Made by a program: the position numbers and the translations under genes. Below the pieces are notes generated by a model. The model did no database searches, was not told the origin of the DNA, and saw nothing but the letters and a program-made list of their open reading frames with translations. 13,767 nucleotides of DNA from the NCBI GenBank assembly GCA_002396485.1, contig DGXZ01000052.1:798-14564 (forward strand). The letters are read 5' to 3'. Below are positions 5,737 to 13,287 of the stretch, piece by piece (position 1 is the stretch's first letter; the number at the start of each line of letters is the position of its first letter). Source of the stretch: Spartobacteria bacterium UBA5019. Its GTDB lineage: Bacteria; Verrucomicrobiota; Verrucomicrobiia; Chthoniobacterales; Terrimicrobiaceae.

Positions 5737-7049
5737 TGATGGAATCCTTCTGGCGCGTCCTTTTGCTTCAAGATCACAATACGCGCGTCGTTATGGCCGG
5801 CGCGTGCCTTTTCGGAGCGGCAGCAGGACTTGCAGGGACTTTTCTGCTTCTTCGCAAGCGTTCTTTGCTCGGCGACACCCTCGGCCACGCCACCTTGCCG
5901 GGCATCACGCTTGCCTTCCTGCTGGCCGAGACATTCGGAATCTCTCCGAGATCCTTTCTCTGGCTCGCTCTTGGCGCCACGATTTCCGGCGTGGCTGGAA
6001 TGGGGGCCGTCCTACTCATTCGAAAAACGAGCCGACTGAAGGATGATGCCGCTCTTGCGATTGTGCTGAGTGTTTTTTTTGGAGCAGGCATTGCCATGCT
6101 CAGCGCCATTCAGCAACTGCCGGGCGGGCAGGCGGCAGGGCTGGAGCGCTTGATTTATGGGAATCCCGCATCGATGACGTCGAGCGACGCCTGGTTCGTG
6201 CTTCTGGCGTCGCTATTGGTGGCTGGGGTCTGCGGATTTCTTTTCAAGGAATTCACACTTCTCTGCTTTGACGAATCCTACGCACTGACTGCGGGTTGGC
6301 CAGTTCGCCCACTCGATGCACTCCTGATGGGGTTGGTTGTTTTAGTAACGATTGTAGGGCTTCAAACAGTCGGCATCCTTCTTGTCGTAGCACTTCTTGT
6401 GATTCCGCCGGCAGCAGCCCGTTTTTGGAGCGACGACCTTAGGGCCATGGCCCTTGTTGCAGCGGGTGCGGGCGGCCTGAGTTCATTGGTAGGAGTCGTG
6501 GCGAGCGCGCTTTTGCCAGGCCTGCCGACAGGCGCTCTGATCGTGCTCTCGGCCGCTCTGTTTTTTGGCGTGAGCCTACTAGTTGGAAAAAAACGGGGGC
6601 TTATCATCCGGCATTTGCTCGAGCGGGAGGCGGCGCGGAGGTTGCGGCGCGAGCATGTGTTGCGTGCGATTTTTGAGTGCGCCGAGGACATGCAGCCGGT
6701 TGTGACCCTCGAACAGGTTCTGGCCAAGCGTCCATGGAAAAAAAATGAACTGCGCTCCGAGATCAGCCAACTGACCGATGACGGCCTTCTCACCACCGAA
6801 CCATCGGGAGCCAGCTTTCAATTGAACGGCCGTGGGGACAGCGAAGCGCGGAGGTTGGTTCGAAATCACAGGCTCTGGGAAATCTATCTCCTCAACCACG
6901 CGGATGTCGCACCGGCTCGAGTGGATCGCGACGCCGACTTGATTGAGCATGTTCTGGATCAGCGACTGGTCGATGAGTTGGAGGATCTGCTCGATGAAAA
7001 GGCCCGCGAGCGTCTTGTGCCAGGCAACCCCGAAAAAAAGCTGCCATGA
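5736..7049 (+). CDS. troC: Metal ABC permease fused to a DtxR/MntR-like regulator (YtgCR type)
   Basis: Residues 1-285 are an ABC-3 family permease (LLLRKRSLLGDTLGHATLPG at 37-56 and about eight helices, the last near 266-284), normally about 280-300 residues in total. The 437-residue product then continues through a short basic linker (285-304) into a DtxR-family domain. It starts as REHVLRAIFE (305-314) and has a winged helix-turn-helix (about 322-362; recognition helix around WKKNELRSEISQLTDDGLLT), then the dimerisation/metal-binding part HRLWEIYLLNHAD (378-390) and ADLIEHVLD (400-408), ending GNP (430-432). By alignment from memory with DtxR and MntR, probable ligands are H307, E382, H378, D397, D401, E404 and H405. 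The position of DtxR Cys102 is Asp401, which fits Mn-type better than Fe-type sensing. Chlamydia YtgCR has the same fusion, where the YtgR part represses its operon. Overlaps by 1 base upstream and 4 bases downstream. Confidence 0.9.
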   Translation: MMESFWRVLLLQDHNTRVVMAGACLFGAAAGLAGTFLLLRKRSLLGDTLGHATLPGITLAFLLAETFGISPRSFLWLALGATISGVAGMGAVLLIRKTSRLKDDAALAIVLSVFFGAGIAMLSAIQQLPGGQAAGLERLIYGNPASMTSSDAWFVLLASLLVAGVCGFLFKEFTLLCFDESYALTAGWPVRPLDALLMGLVVLVTIVGLQTVGILLVVALLVIPPAAARFWSDDLRAMALVAAGAGGLSSLVGVVASALLPGLPTGALIVLSAALFFGVSLLVGKKRGLIIRHLLEREAARRLRREHVLRAIFECAEDMQPVVTLEQVLAKRPWKKNELRSEISQLTDDGLLTTEPSGASFQLNGRGDSEARRLVRNHRLWEIYLLNHADVAPARVDRDADLIEHVLDQRLVDELEDLLDEKARERLVPGNPEKKLP

Positions 7050-7954
7050 TCTGGACTGAACTCGACACATGGATTGTTGTCACCGGCGCATTGACCGCCA
7101 TGGCCTGCGCGGTGCCCGGTGTTTTTCTCCTGCTTAACAAACAAAGCATGCTCGGCGATGCCATCAGCCACGCGGTGCTGCCGGGCTTGGCGATCGGTTT
7201 TCTCGTTTCCGGCACGCGGGATCCGCTTCCGATGCTCATTGGAGCCGTCCTTGCAGGGCTTTTTACGGGCGTTGTGAGTGGAGTGATCGAGCGCCGTGGG
7301 CGTGTTGAAACCGGGGCCTCGCTCGGAGTTGTTTTTTGCAGCCTCTTCGCGCTGGGACTCATCCTGATTCGCATCGCGGCGGATCATGTCGATCTCGATC
7401 CCGGCTGCGTCCTGTATGGAGCACTCGAACTCGCAGTCATTGACTCTGCCCCTGTGCCACGCATCGTTTGGCAATCCGGCGCCATCCTTTTTCTCAACCT
7501 GGCTCTGGCGGCGGTCTTCTTCAAAGAACTCCAACTTGCGGCTTTTGACCCCCGTTTTGCAAAAGCGAGCGGAATTCCCTCAGGCTGGATTCATCAAGGA
7601 CTCACAATAGTCACCGCTCTAACAACAGTTGTGGCTTTTGAAAGTGTCGGAAGCATTCTGGTCATCGCCATGCTGATCGTTCCGGGGGCCACAGCCATGT
7701 TGCTGAGCCGGAGAGTGGCTGGTGTGCTCTTGTGGAGCCTTGTAGTCGCTCTCTGTAGCGCGGTGCTTGGACACTTGCTGGCGATTTCCGTGGGGCCGGC
7801 TTGGCTTGGCTGGCTGACAGGTCACAACGATCTGGGATCCTTGAGTTCCGCAGGAATGATGGCCGCGAGCGCGGGAGGTATTTTTTTCACCTTTCTTGCC
7901 GCTTCGCGCCTTGTTCAAAGATTCCTGCCATCTCTGCAGAAACGCACTTTGTGA
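7046..7954 (+). CDS. troD: Second permease subunit of metal ABC importer
   Basis: A 302-residue ABC-3 family integral membrane protein with about eight helices. Family hallmarks include FLLLNKQSMLGDAISHAVLPG (27-47), the loop DHVDLDPGCVLYG, FDPRFAKASGIP, and VGSILVIAMLIVPGATAMLL. It is the heterodimer partner of the fused permease and lacks its regulatory tail, ending in a short basic segment. DHVDLDPGCVLYG is typical of the second permease of TroABCD/YtgABCD/MntABCD systems. It starts in an ATGA overlap with the previous gene and is the last gene of the operon; 59 bases separate it from the next ABC gene. No defect is visible. Confidence 0.94.
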   Translation: MIWTELDTWIVVTGALTAMACAVPGVFLLLNKQSMLGDAISHAVLPGLAIGFLVSGTRDPLPMLIGAVLAGLFTGVVSGVIERRGRVETGASLGVVFCSLFALGLILIRIAADHVDLDPGCVLYGALELAVIDSAPVPRIVWQSGAILFLNLALAAVFFKELQLAAFDPRFAKASGIPSGWIHQGLTIVTALTTVVAFESVGSILVIAMLIVPGATAMLLSRRVAGVLLWSLVVALCSAVLGHLLAISVGPAWLGWLTGHNDLGSLSSAGMMAASAGGIFFTFLAASRLVQRFLPSLQKRTL

Positions 7955-8013
7955 CCTTTGAGCGAAGGCTTTTTCTTCCCCGCTCGGGCGACTCTGGCTA
8001 GGATGTAAAGCCA

Positions 8014-8952
8014 ATGATCAAGGTCGAAAAACTCACGAAGCGCTTCGGTGGATTTACCGCTGTAAATGGCATCGATTTTGAGGTGCAGAAAGGCGAGATC
8101 GTGGGATTTCTCGGACCAAACGGCGCGGGCAAAAGCACCACAATGCGGATGCTTTCGGGCTTCCTTCCTCCGACATCTGGAAAGGCGGAGGTTGCAGGAT
8201 TCGATGTGTTTGCGGATTCTCTTCAAGCTCGTGAGCATATCGGCTACATGCCGGAAAATGTGCCGCTTTACACTGACATGCGGGTCTGCGAGTTCCTCCG
8301 CTACCGCGCCGCCTTGAAGGGCGTTCCAGGGCGCCGTCTCAGGGAACGCGTAGGTGATGTTCTGGAGCTGTGCGGACTCAAGGATGTGGAGAAAAAGCTC
8401 ATCGGCAACCTGTCCAAAGGCTATCGGCAACGCGTTGGCTTGGCAGATGCGATGAGTCATGAGCCTGATCTCCTGATCCTTGACGAGCCAACGATTGGAC
8501 TGGACCCGAATCAAATCCGCCTCGTTCGCGATCTGATCCGCAATTTGCGCCGGCATCATACAATCCTCCTCTCCACGCACATTCTGCCCGAGGTCGAAAT
8601 GCTCTGCTCGAGGGTTATCATCATTAACAAAGGCCGCATCGAAGCGCTCGACACTCCTCAAAATCTCCGGGCCCACCTCGGCCAAGCTGGACACGTTGTT
8701 TTTGATGCCATCGTGCCCGATGCCGCTGCGGCGGCATCCGCCCTCCGCGCCCTTGAATCCGTGCAAAGCGTCTCGCACCGGACGGATGGCGAGTGGACCG
8801 TCTTCACCATCCATGCGGCGCCGGGCAATGATCCGAGGGAATCGCTCTATCGGCATGCGGTGGATAATCAATGGAGGGTCCGCGAGATCAGTCGCCCGCC
8901 GGTTTCGTTGGAGCAAGTTTTTACCGAAGTCACCGGAGGAGATGAAAGCTGA
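8014..8952 (+). CDS. ABC-2 type transporter ATP-binding protein, GldA-like
   Basis: A complete 312-residue ATPase with Walker A GPNGAGKST (34-42), a Q-loop region reading GYMPENVPLY (77-86, Glu where many ABC proteins have Gln, as in the GldA/NatA-like group), signature LSKGYRQR (133-140), Walker B LLILDEP (153-159) and H-loop STHIL with H189. After about residue 220 there is an extra C-terminal domain (VVFDAIVPDAAAAASALRAL onward, ending SLEQVFTEVTGG) usual in this subfamily. AGGA lies about 10 bases upstream of the ATG. Followed by GldF-, GldG- and DUF4340-type genes, it is the motor of an exporter-like complex. In Bacteroidetes GldAFG are needed for gliding; outside that phylum the substrate is unknown, and I do not infer motility here. 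Confidence 0.92.
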   Translation: MIKVEKLTKRFGGFTAVNGIDFEVQKGEIVGFLGPNGAGKSTTMRMLSGFLPPTSGKAEVAGFDVFADSLQAREHIGYMPENVPLYTDMRVCEFLRYRAALKGVPGRRLRERVGDVLELCGLKDVEKKLIGNLSKGYRQRVGLADAMSHEPDLLILDEPTIGLDPNQIRLVRDLIRNLRRHHTILLSTHILPEVEMLCSRVIIINKGRIEALDTPQNLRAHLGQAGHVVFDAIVPDAAAAASALRALESVQSVSHRTDGEWTVFTIHAAPGNDPRESLYRHAVDNQWRVREISRPPVSLEQVFTEVTGGDES

Positions 8953-8956
8953 GGCT

Positions 8957-9712
8957 ATGAGAAAGTTTTTGATTCTATTCGGACGCGAAGTCTCCAGCGC
9001 CTTTCACCAGCCACTGGCTTATGTCGTACTGTTTTTCTTCCTCATCGTCACAGGGTTCAACTTTCAGGCAGGTGTCACACTCCTGAACACGGGCGCGGGA
9101 ACGGTCACGATGGTGCAGGCTTTTTTCAACACCGTGTATTTCTGGTTCCCCTTCGTGCTCGTTTTTCCGCTGATCACAATGCGGGTCTTCGCCGAAGAGG
9201 CAAAAATGGGGACAATTGAAACGCTGATGACTGCTCCTGTGAAGGATGCCCAAGTCGTCGCGGCCAAGTACTCCGGGTGTTTGTTTTTTTATCTCATCCT
9301 CTGGGCACCCAGCCTCCTCTACTTCGTGGTTTTCCAGGAGATCACCGGCGTGAAGGCTGCCGAAGCCGTTGGAAGCTATGTGGGAGCCTATGGCATGCTT
9401 CTTCTCATGGGCCTGCTTTTCACATCGATCGGTTGCTTGGCCTCGGCGCTCACAGATAACCAGATCGTCGCTGCCATCATCTCCTTCGCGGCGATTCTGG
9501 GGTTCTTTTTTCTAGGACTTCTTTCGTTTCTTTTACCCTCCACTGGCACCTTCCTGCGGGAGTTGACCTATTATCTTTCGCCCGTTGAACACATGATGGA
9601 TTTTTCGCAGGGGCTTTTCGATACCCGACCGGTGGTTTTTTACATCAGCTCAACCCTTCTTGTCCTCTTCGCGACATTCCACATTTTTCAATACCGTCGC
9701 TGGAAATCATGA
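8957..9712 (+). CDS. ABC-2 type permease, GldF-like
   Basis: A 251-residue membrane protein with about six helices, typical of GldF-like ABC-2 permeases. The start MRKFLILFGREVSSAFHQPL-AYVVL and the coupling motif PLITMRVFAEEAKMGTIETL-MTAPVKD (71-97) are diagnostic, as is the late segment LSPVEHMMDFSQGLFDTR. ATG 8957 lies 4 bases after the ATPase stop. ATG 8942, preceded closely by GGAGGAG and overlapping the ATPase by 11 bases, is an alternative that adds MKAEA. The frame extends further upstream but there only shadows the ATPase gene. Its stop overlaps the GldG-like start (ATGA). It forms the membrane channel with the GldA-like ATPase. Confidence 0.92.
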   Translation: MRKFLILFGREVSSAFHQPLAYVVLFFFLIVTGFNFQAGVTLLNTGAGTVTMVQAFFNTVYFWFPFVLVFPLITMRVFAEEAKMGTIETLMTAPVKDAQVVAAKYSGCLFFYLILWAPSLLYFVVFQEITGVKAAEAVGSYVGAYGMLLLMGLLFTSIGCLASALTDNQIVAAIISFAAILGFFFLGLLSFLLPSTGTFLRELTYYLSPVEHMMDFSQGLFDTRPVVFYISSTLLVLFATFHIFQYRRWKS

Positions 9713-11172
9713 AGCCACCTCGCACTGGAATCAAAGTCAGCATCGGCCTGCAAATCCTCGCTGTGCTGGTGATTTATGCCTTGGCGAACTACCTCGGCTT
9801 CCTGCACTACGATCGCCGGGATTTCTCGCGTTCGCAAAAGTTTTCACTCGCCGGCCAGACCCGTTCGGTGCTGAAAGAGTTCAAGAAACCGCTCGAGATC
9901 ATCATTGTTGCCTCACCCACATTTCTCTCCCCGGTGAGCCAGATTTTCGGGGACCTGCGAAGTCTCATGAATGAGGTTCTTTTCAACAAGCGCGAGGGCC
10001 TGAGGGTGGAGTATGTCGATCCGACACGGAATCTTTCGCGCATTCAGGATTTGCAGTCGAAATACAAGCTCACGAGCTTGGACAACCTCATCATCCTCGA
10101 CTACGAAGGTCGACACCGCCTTATTAACATCGCTGAGATGGGCGACTTCGACCTCGCTCCCCTCGCCCAAGGAGGTCAACCCGTTCTCCTCGCCTTCCGT
10201 GGCGAGCAAGTGCTCACCAGCGCGCTTCTGGCCATCGTCAAGCCTGATTCAGAAACCGTGTATTTTCTGACGGGACACGGCGAGCCTTCCCCAGAACAGG
10301 ATCTTTCGAATCTGCTCGAGGCCATCAACCAGCAGAATGCAGTTGTCAAAACCATCTCACTGTCATCCACCGATACGATACCACCCGATGCCTCCGCCCT
10401 AATCCTTGCTGCACCGAAATCGGACCTGGATGAGCGCGAAGCGGCTGTCATTGGCTCGTGGCTGCGGAAAGGCGGTAAAATTCTCGTCCTCCTTGATCCA
10501 AACAGCTCCACCCCTCGTCTGCATTCGTTGCTTGCGAACATGGGCATCATCCCTCGCGACGACCGTGTCCTGCGATTGATCCAACTCCCACTGGCCACTG
10601 GCATCCTGCGCGATGTGACGGCCCATGTTTTGCCGAATGCCGAGGTAACCCGCCGTCTGGAAGGAATGAACATCCTTTTCCCCGGAGCCACGCAGTCCCT
10701 CGCTTTCGACCAAGCCCTCGCCCAACGGGAAAAAATCCGCATCCGGCCACTTGTGGAGGCCGCCGAGGAGTTCTGGGGGGAGACCTCCTATCTGCCGAAT
10801 CAGCCCGGTGGCGTGGCCTATCAGGACGGCATTGACCATGGCCAACCACTCATCATCGGCGCCTCTGCCGACCGCGATGCCGTCGAAAACGACCGGGTTG
10901 GCGTTCAAAGCTCTCGGATCATCGTCATGGGATCATCCCAATTTGCTCTCAACGCTGGCCTCAGCCGTCCTGGCCTCGACCTTCTCGTGGGCTGCGTGAA
11001 TTCACTCATCGACCGTGGCAGCGTCAGCGGCATCACTCCAAAAAACGCGACCCGCTTTTCGCTCCAGCTCACCGACCTTCAGATGTCGCGCCTCGCCCTG
11101 CTCGTTGTTGTGGGTATCCCCGCACTGGCTGCCGCCCTTGGGCTCCTCGTCTGGTTGAGACGCCGCGCATGA
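9709..11172 (+). CDS. GldG-like ABC transporter auxiliary protein
   Basis: The product has 487 residues: a short cytoplasmic N-terminus, a membrane helix at about 11-31, a large extracytoplasmic domain, a C-terminal helix (about 461-483) and a terminal RRRA. YDRRDFSRSQKFSLAGQTRS (34-53) followed by VLKEFKKPLEIIIVAS matches the start of the GldG/ABC_transp_aux domain. The region near YFLTGHGEPSPEQDLSNL and the GGKILVLLDP segment are also characteristic. It overlaps the permease gene and the DUF4340 gene by 4 bases each, so all four products are probably made together as one envelope complex. In Bacteroidetes GldG works with GldA and GldF; the role here is not known. Confidence 0.88.
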   Translation: MKPPRTGIKVSIGLQILAVLVIYALANYLGFLHYDRRDFSRSQKFSLAGQTRSVLKEFKKPLEIIIVASPTFLSPVSQIFGDLRSLMNEVLFNKREGLRVEYVDPTRNLSRIQDLQSKYKLTSLDNLIILDYEGRHRLINIAEMGDFDLAPLAQGGQPVLLAFRGEQVLTSALLAIVKPDSETVYFLTGHGEPSPEQDLSNLLEAINQQNAVVKTISLSSTDTIPPDASALILAAPKSDLDEREAAVIGSWLRKGGKILVLLDPNSSTPRLHSLLANMGIIPRDDRVLRLIQLPLATGILRDVTAHVLPNAEVTRRLEGMNILFPGATQSLAFDQALAQREKIRIRPLVEAAEEFWGETSYLPNQPGGVAYQDGIDHGQPLIIGASADRDAVENDRVGVQSSRIIVMGSSQFALNAGLSRPGLDLLVGCVNSLIDRGSVSGITPKNATRFSLQLTDLQMSRLALLVVVGIPALAAALGLLVWLRRRA

Positions 11173-12494
11173 ACCGTGTCACCACAATCCTTCTGGTGCT
11201 CACAGCCATAGGCCTTGCGGTCTTTGTGGGAACGACGCACCGCTGGCGTTTTTCCACCGAGCGCGTCATCCAACCAGGGACAGCGTTATTTCAATTCGAC
11301 CCAGATGAAATCTCCGGGATCAGCATCAAAAACGGCGACCAATCCTTCCGCATCCAGCGCTCGGACGATGGCTGGCATCTCACGAAGGGCCTTGAGGACT
11401 CAGCCTCCCCCGAAGCCGTGAATGCCCTCATGCAAACAGCGCTGGAAACACTGGTCCTCGACCGCATCGATGCCACGGAAATCCGGGATGATAAAAACCT
11501 CTCGGGATATGGCGTGCTCAAAAGCAGCCTGCAAATTGACTTCAAAGGTGACAAACCGCCCTCACTGCTCATCGGAAAGACAAGCCCGGACGGCACTCGC
11601 CAGTATGTCTCCTTTCAAAATTCCAAAACCGTTTTTTTGATCCCAAAAGACATCGTCCGCCTCATCACGCTGCCGATTGAAAAATACCGCGACCAGCGTC
11701 TCCTGCCGATTGATCCCGCGCAGGTCGAACGCATTCTTTTCCAAAAGGGCAACTCCAACCTCGAGCTTCAGCGCGAAGCCACGGGTTGGAAAATCCTCCG
11801 TCCTCTGAACGCGCCTGCCGATGACTCCGCCGTGGAGGATCTGCTGTCGAAAATCCAAGCCTTGAGACTCGAATCCTTCCAGTCCGAAAACCAACACGAT
11901 TCGACGAGTGATTCCCGCCTCGACTCCTCTGCGGAGGCTCAGTTTTTCACCAGCGCCAGGGAAGCTCCCTATTCGATACGGATTGCACCTCGTGAGGCAG
12001 CTGGTTCCGCAACCGTGCACTTGGATCCCAGAAAAATCAGCGGCACGGTTTCCTCCAATGCGACCAAACTCTTTTCTCCCGACATCGAAACCCTCCGCGA
12101 CACATCGCTGCTCCGCATCAATCTGGACTTGGTCGATGTCATCCGAATTGAAAGCAACGGATTAAAAAGGGACATCACACGCACACGTGAAGGTTGGTCG
12201 GACAACGCTCAAAAAATCCCAGACATTGCAAAAACACTAGCCCAGACGAAGGTCACAGCCCGCCTGCCCGCCACTCCCTTGGAGATGAAAAACTGCGGAC
12301 TGGATAGTCCTGCGAAACGCCTATCGTTTCTGTCCGTGCTATCCGAGAATACGCCGGAAAGTAGCGCAGGCGAGCATTTGGCAGCCAGTCTTGCGATTGG
12401 AACGCCATTGGCTGATGGACGCCTGCCCGTTCTGGTCCAAGGAACGCCGGAAATCCGCCTCGTACCAGAGTCGTTGCTGGAATTGTTGCCTTAG
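11169..12494 (+). CDS. DUF4340 envelope protein, partner of GldAFG-like transporter
   Basis: The product has 441 residues, with an N-terminal signal-anchor helix (about 4-22) and a large soluble domain that should face the periplasm. Repeated DUF4340-style units are visible: FDPDEISGISIKNGDQSFRI-like strands followed by DGWHLTKGLEDSASPEAVNA, LLIGKTSPDGTRQYVSFQNS, and IEKYRDQRLLPIDPAQVERI. Such strand-rich lipoprotein-like proteins commonly follow GldG-type genes. It starts in an ATGA overlap with the GldG-like gene and is the last gene of this operon. Its stop codon overlaps the stop of the convergent phosphogluconolactonase gene by 4 bases. No catalytic motif is recognised, and a structural or substrate-handling role is only inferred from position. 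Confidence 0.85.
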   Translation: MNRVTTILLVLTAIGLAVFVGTTHRWRFSTERVIQPGTALFQFDPDEISGISIKNGDQSFRIQRSDDGWHLTKGLEDSASPEAVNALMQTALETLVLDRIDATEIRDDKNLSGYGVLKSSLQIDFKGDKPPSLLIGKTSPDGTRQYVSFQNSKTVFLIPKDIVRLITLPIEKYRDQRLLPIDPAQVERILFQKGNSNLELQREATGWKILRPLNAPADDSAVEDLLSKIQALRLESFQSENQHDSTSDSRLDSSAEAQFFTSAREAPYSIRIAPREAAGSATVHLDPRKISGTVSSNATKLFSPDIETLRDTSLLRINLDLVDVIRIESNGLKRDITRTREGWSDNAQKIPDIAKTLAQTKVTARLPATPLEMKNCGLDSPAKRLSFLSVLSENTPESSAGEHLAASLAIGTPLADGRLPVLVQGTPEIRLVPESLLELLP

Positions 12495-13186
12495 GCTGTG
12501 ATCTCCGCAGCCGCTGGGGCATCCGCCAGAAGCGTGGCATTGGCTTGAGCGATCGGACCGGCAGGGATTCCCGCGTCGCCCGCGAGAAGGCGTGGAACCA
12601 TAGGAGCCTTCTCAGCGCCTGTTACAACCCAGAGGACATGGCGACTGCGGTTGAGGATAGGGTAAGTGAGCGTCATGCGACGACGGTTTTGATAGAGTCC
12701 GGTCAGGGCAACTTCTGCGTCTTGCACTTCACAGACGGGGTCGCCGGGAATAAGGGATGCAGTATGACCATCGGGCCCCAATCCGAGGTGGGCGAGGTCG
12801 ATGACGGCTGGATTTCCACAAATCCCATTCAGCAATGCCGTGTAGTCGAGGCAGGCCTGATCCAAATCCTCAACCTCCACCGGCATGGCATGAATTTGAT
12901 TTTCAGGAATCGGGGCATGGGAGAGAAGACTCTCGCGCAGATGGGTGAGGTTGCGGTCCTTGTCCCCCGCCGGAGCGATGCGTTCGTCCACTTGCACAAC
13001 ATGCACATTTGCCCAGGGCATTTCCTCATTGGCAAGGGCGCGCAGCATTTGCCAGGGGGTGCGCCCCCCGCTGACAGCCATCACAAAACGCCCACGGGCC
13101 GAAACGGCAGCGCGGGCGTCGGAGGCAATGATCTGAGCGGCTCGGGCCGCAACGGCGTCGGATGTGCTGAGAATTTCCTGTTTCAT
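12491..13186 (-). CDS. pgl: 6-phosphogluconolactonase
   Basis: This enzyme hydrolyses 6-phosphoglucono-1,5-lactone to 6-phosphogluconate in the oxidative pentose phosphate pathway, in the cytoplasm. The 231-residue product has the usual family length (about 230-250). SGGRTP (39-44), VDERIAP (66-72) and the signature GLGPDGHTASLIP (135-147) with catalytic-region H141 are all present. It belongs to the SugarP isomerase-like DevB/Pgl family. The start ATG 13186 gives a standard N-terminus; no strong ribosome-binding site is visible. It is convergent with the DUF4340 gene and divergent from the helicase gene, so it appears to be transcribed alone from the 13187-13287 spacer. No zwf or gnd gene is in the window. 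Confidence 0.95.
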   Translation of the reverse strand: MKQEILSTSDAVAARAAQIIASDARAAVSARGRFVMAVSGGRTPWQMLRALANEEMPWANVHVVQVDERIAPAGDKDRNLTHLRESLLSHAPIPENQIHAMPVEVEDLDQACLDYTALLNGICGNPAVIDLAHLGLGPDGHTASLIPGDPVCEVQDAEVALTGLYQNRRRMTLTYPILNRSRHVLWVVTGAEKAPMVPRLLAGDAGIPAGPIAQANATLLADAPAAAEITA

Positions 13187-13287
13187 CGGTCGGTCGAGGA
13201 TCCTACTGGCTTTTCACAAAACGACAACGCCGGCGTGACTTTGTGCTTTTCATTGCGGCAACTCGCACGAAAGGGCAGGTTATCGAA

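Noticed and set aside
7960..7985. Hairpin GAGCG...CGCTC between the metal operon and the GldA-like gene as a terminator
   Set aside because: The stem is short and interrupted, the loop is long and no T-run follows; it cannot be told from chance.
7915..8916. 333-codon minus-strand frame
   Set aside because: Antisense shadow of the GldA-like ATPase, which has all ABC motifs on the plus strand.
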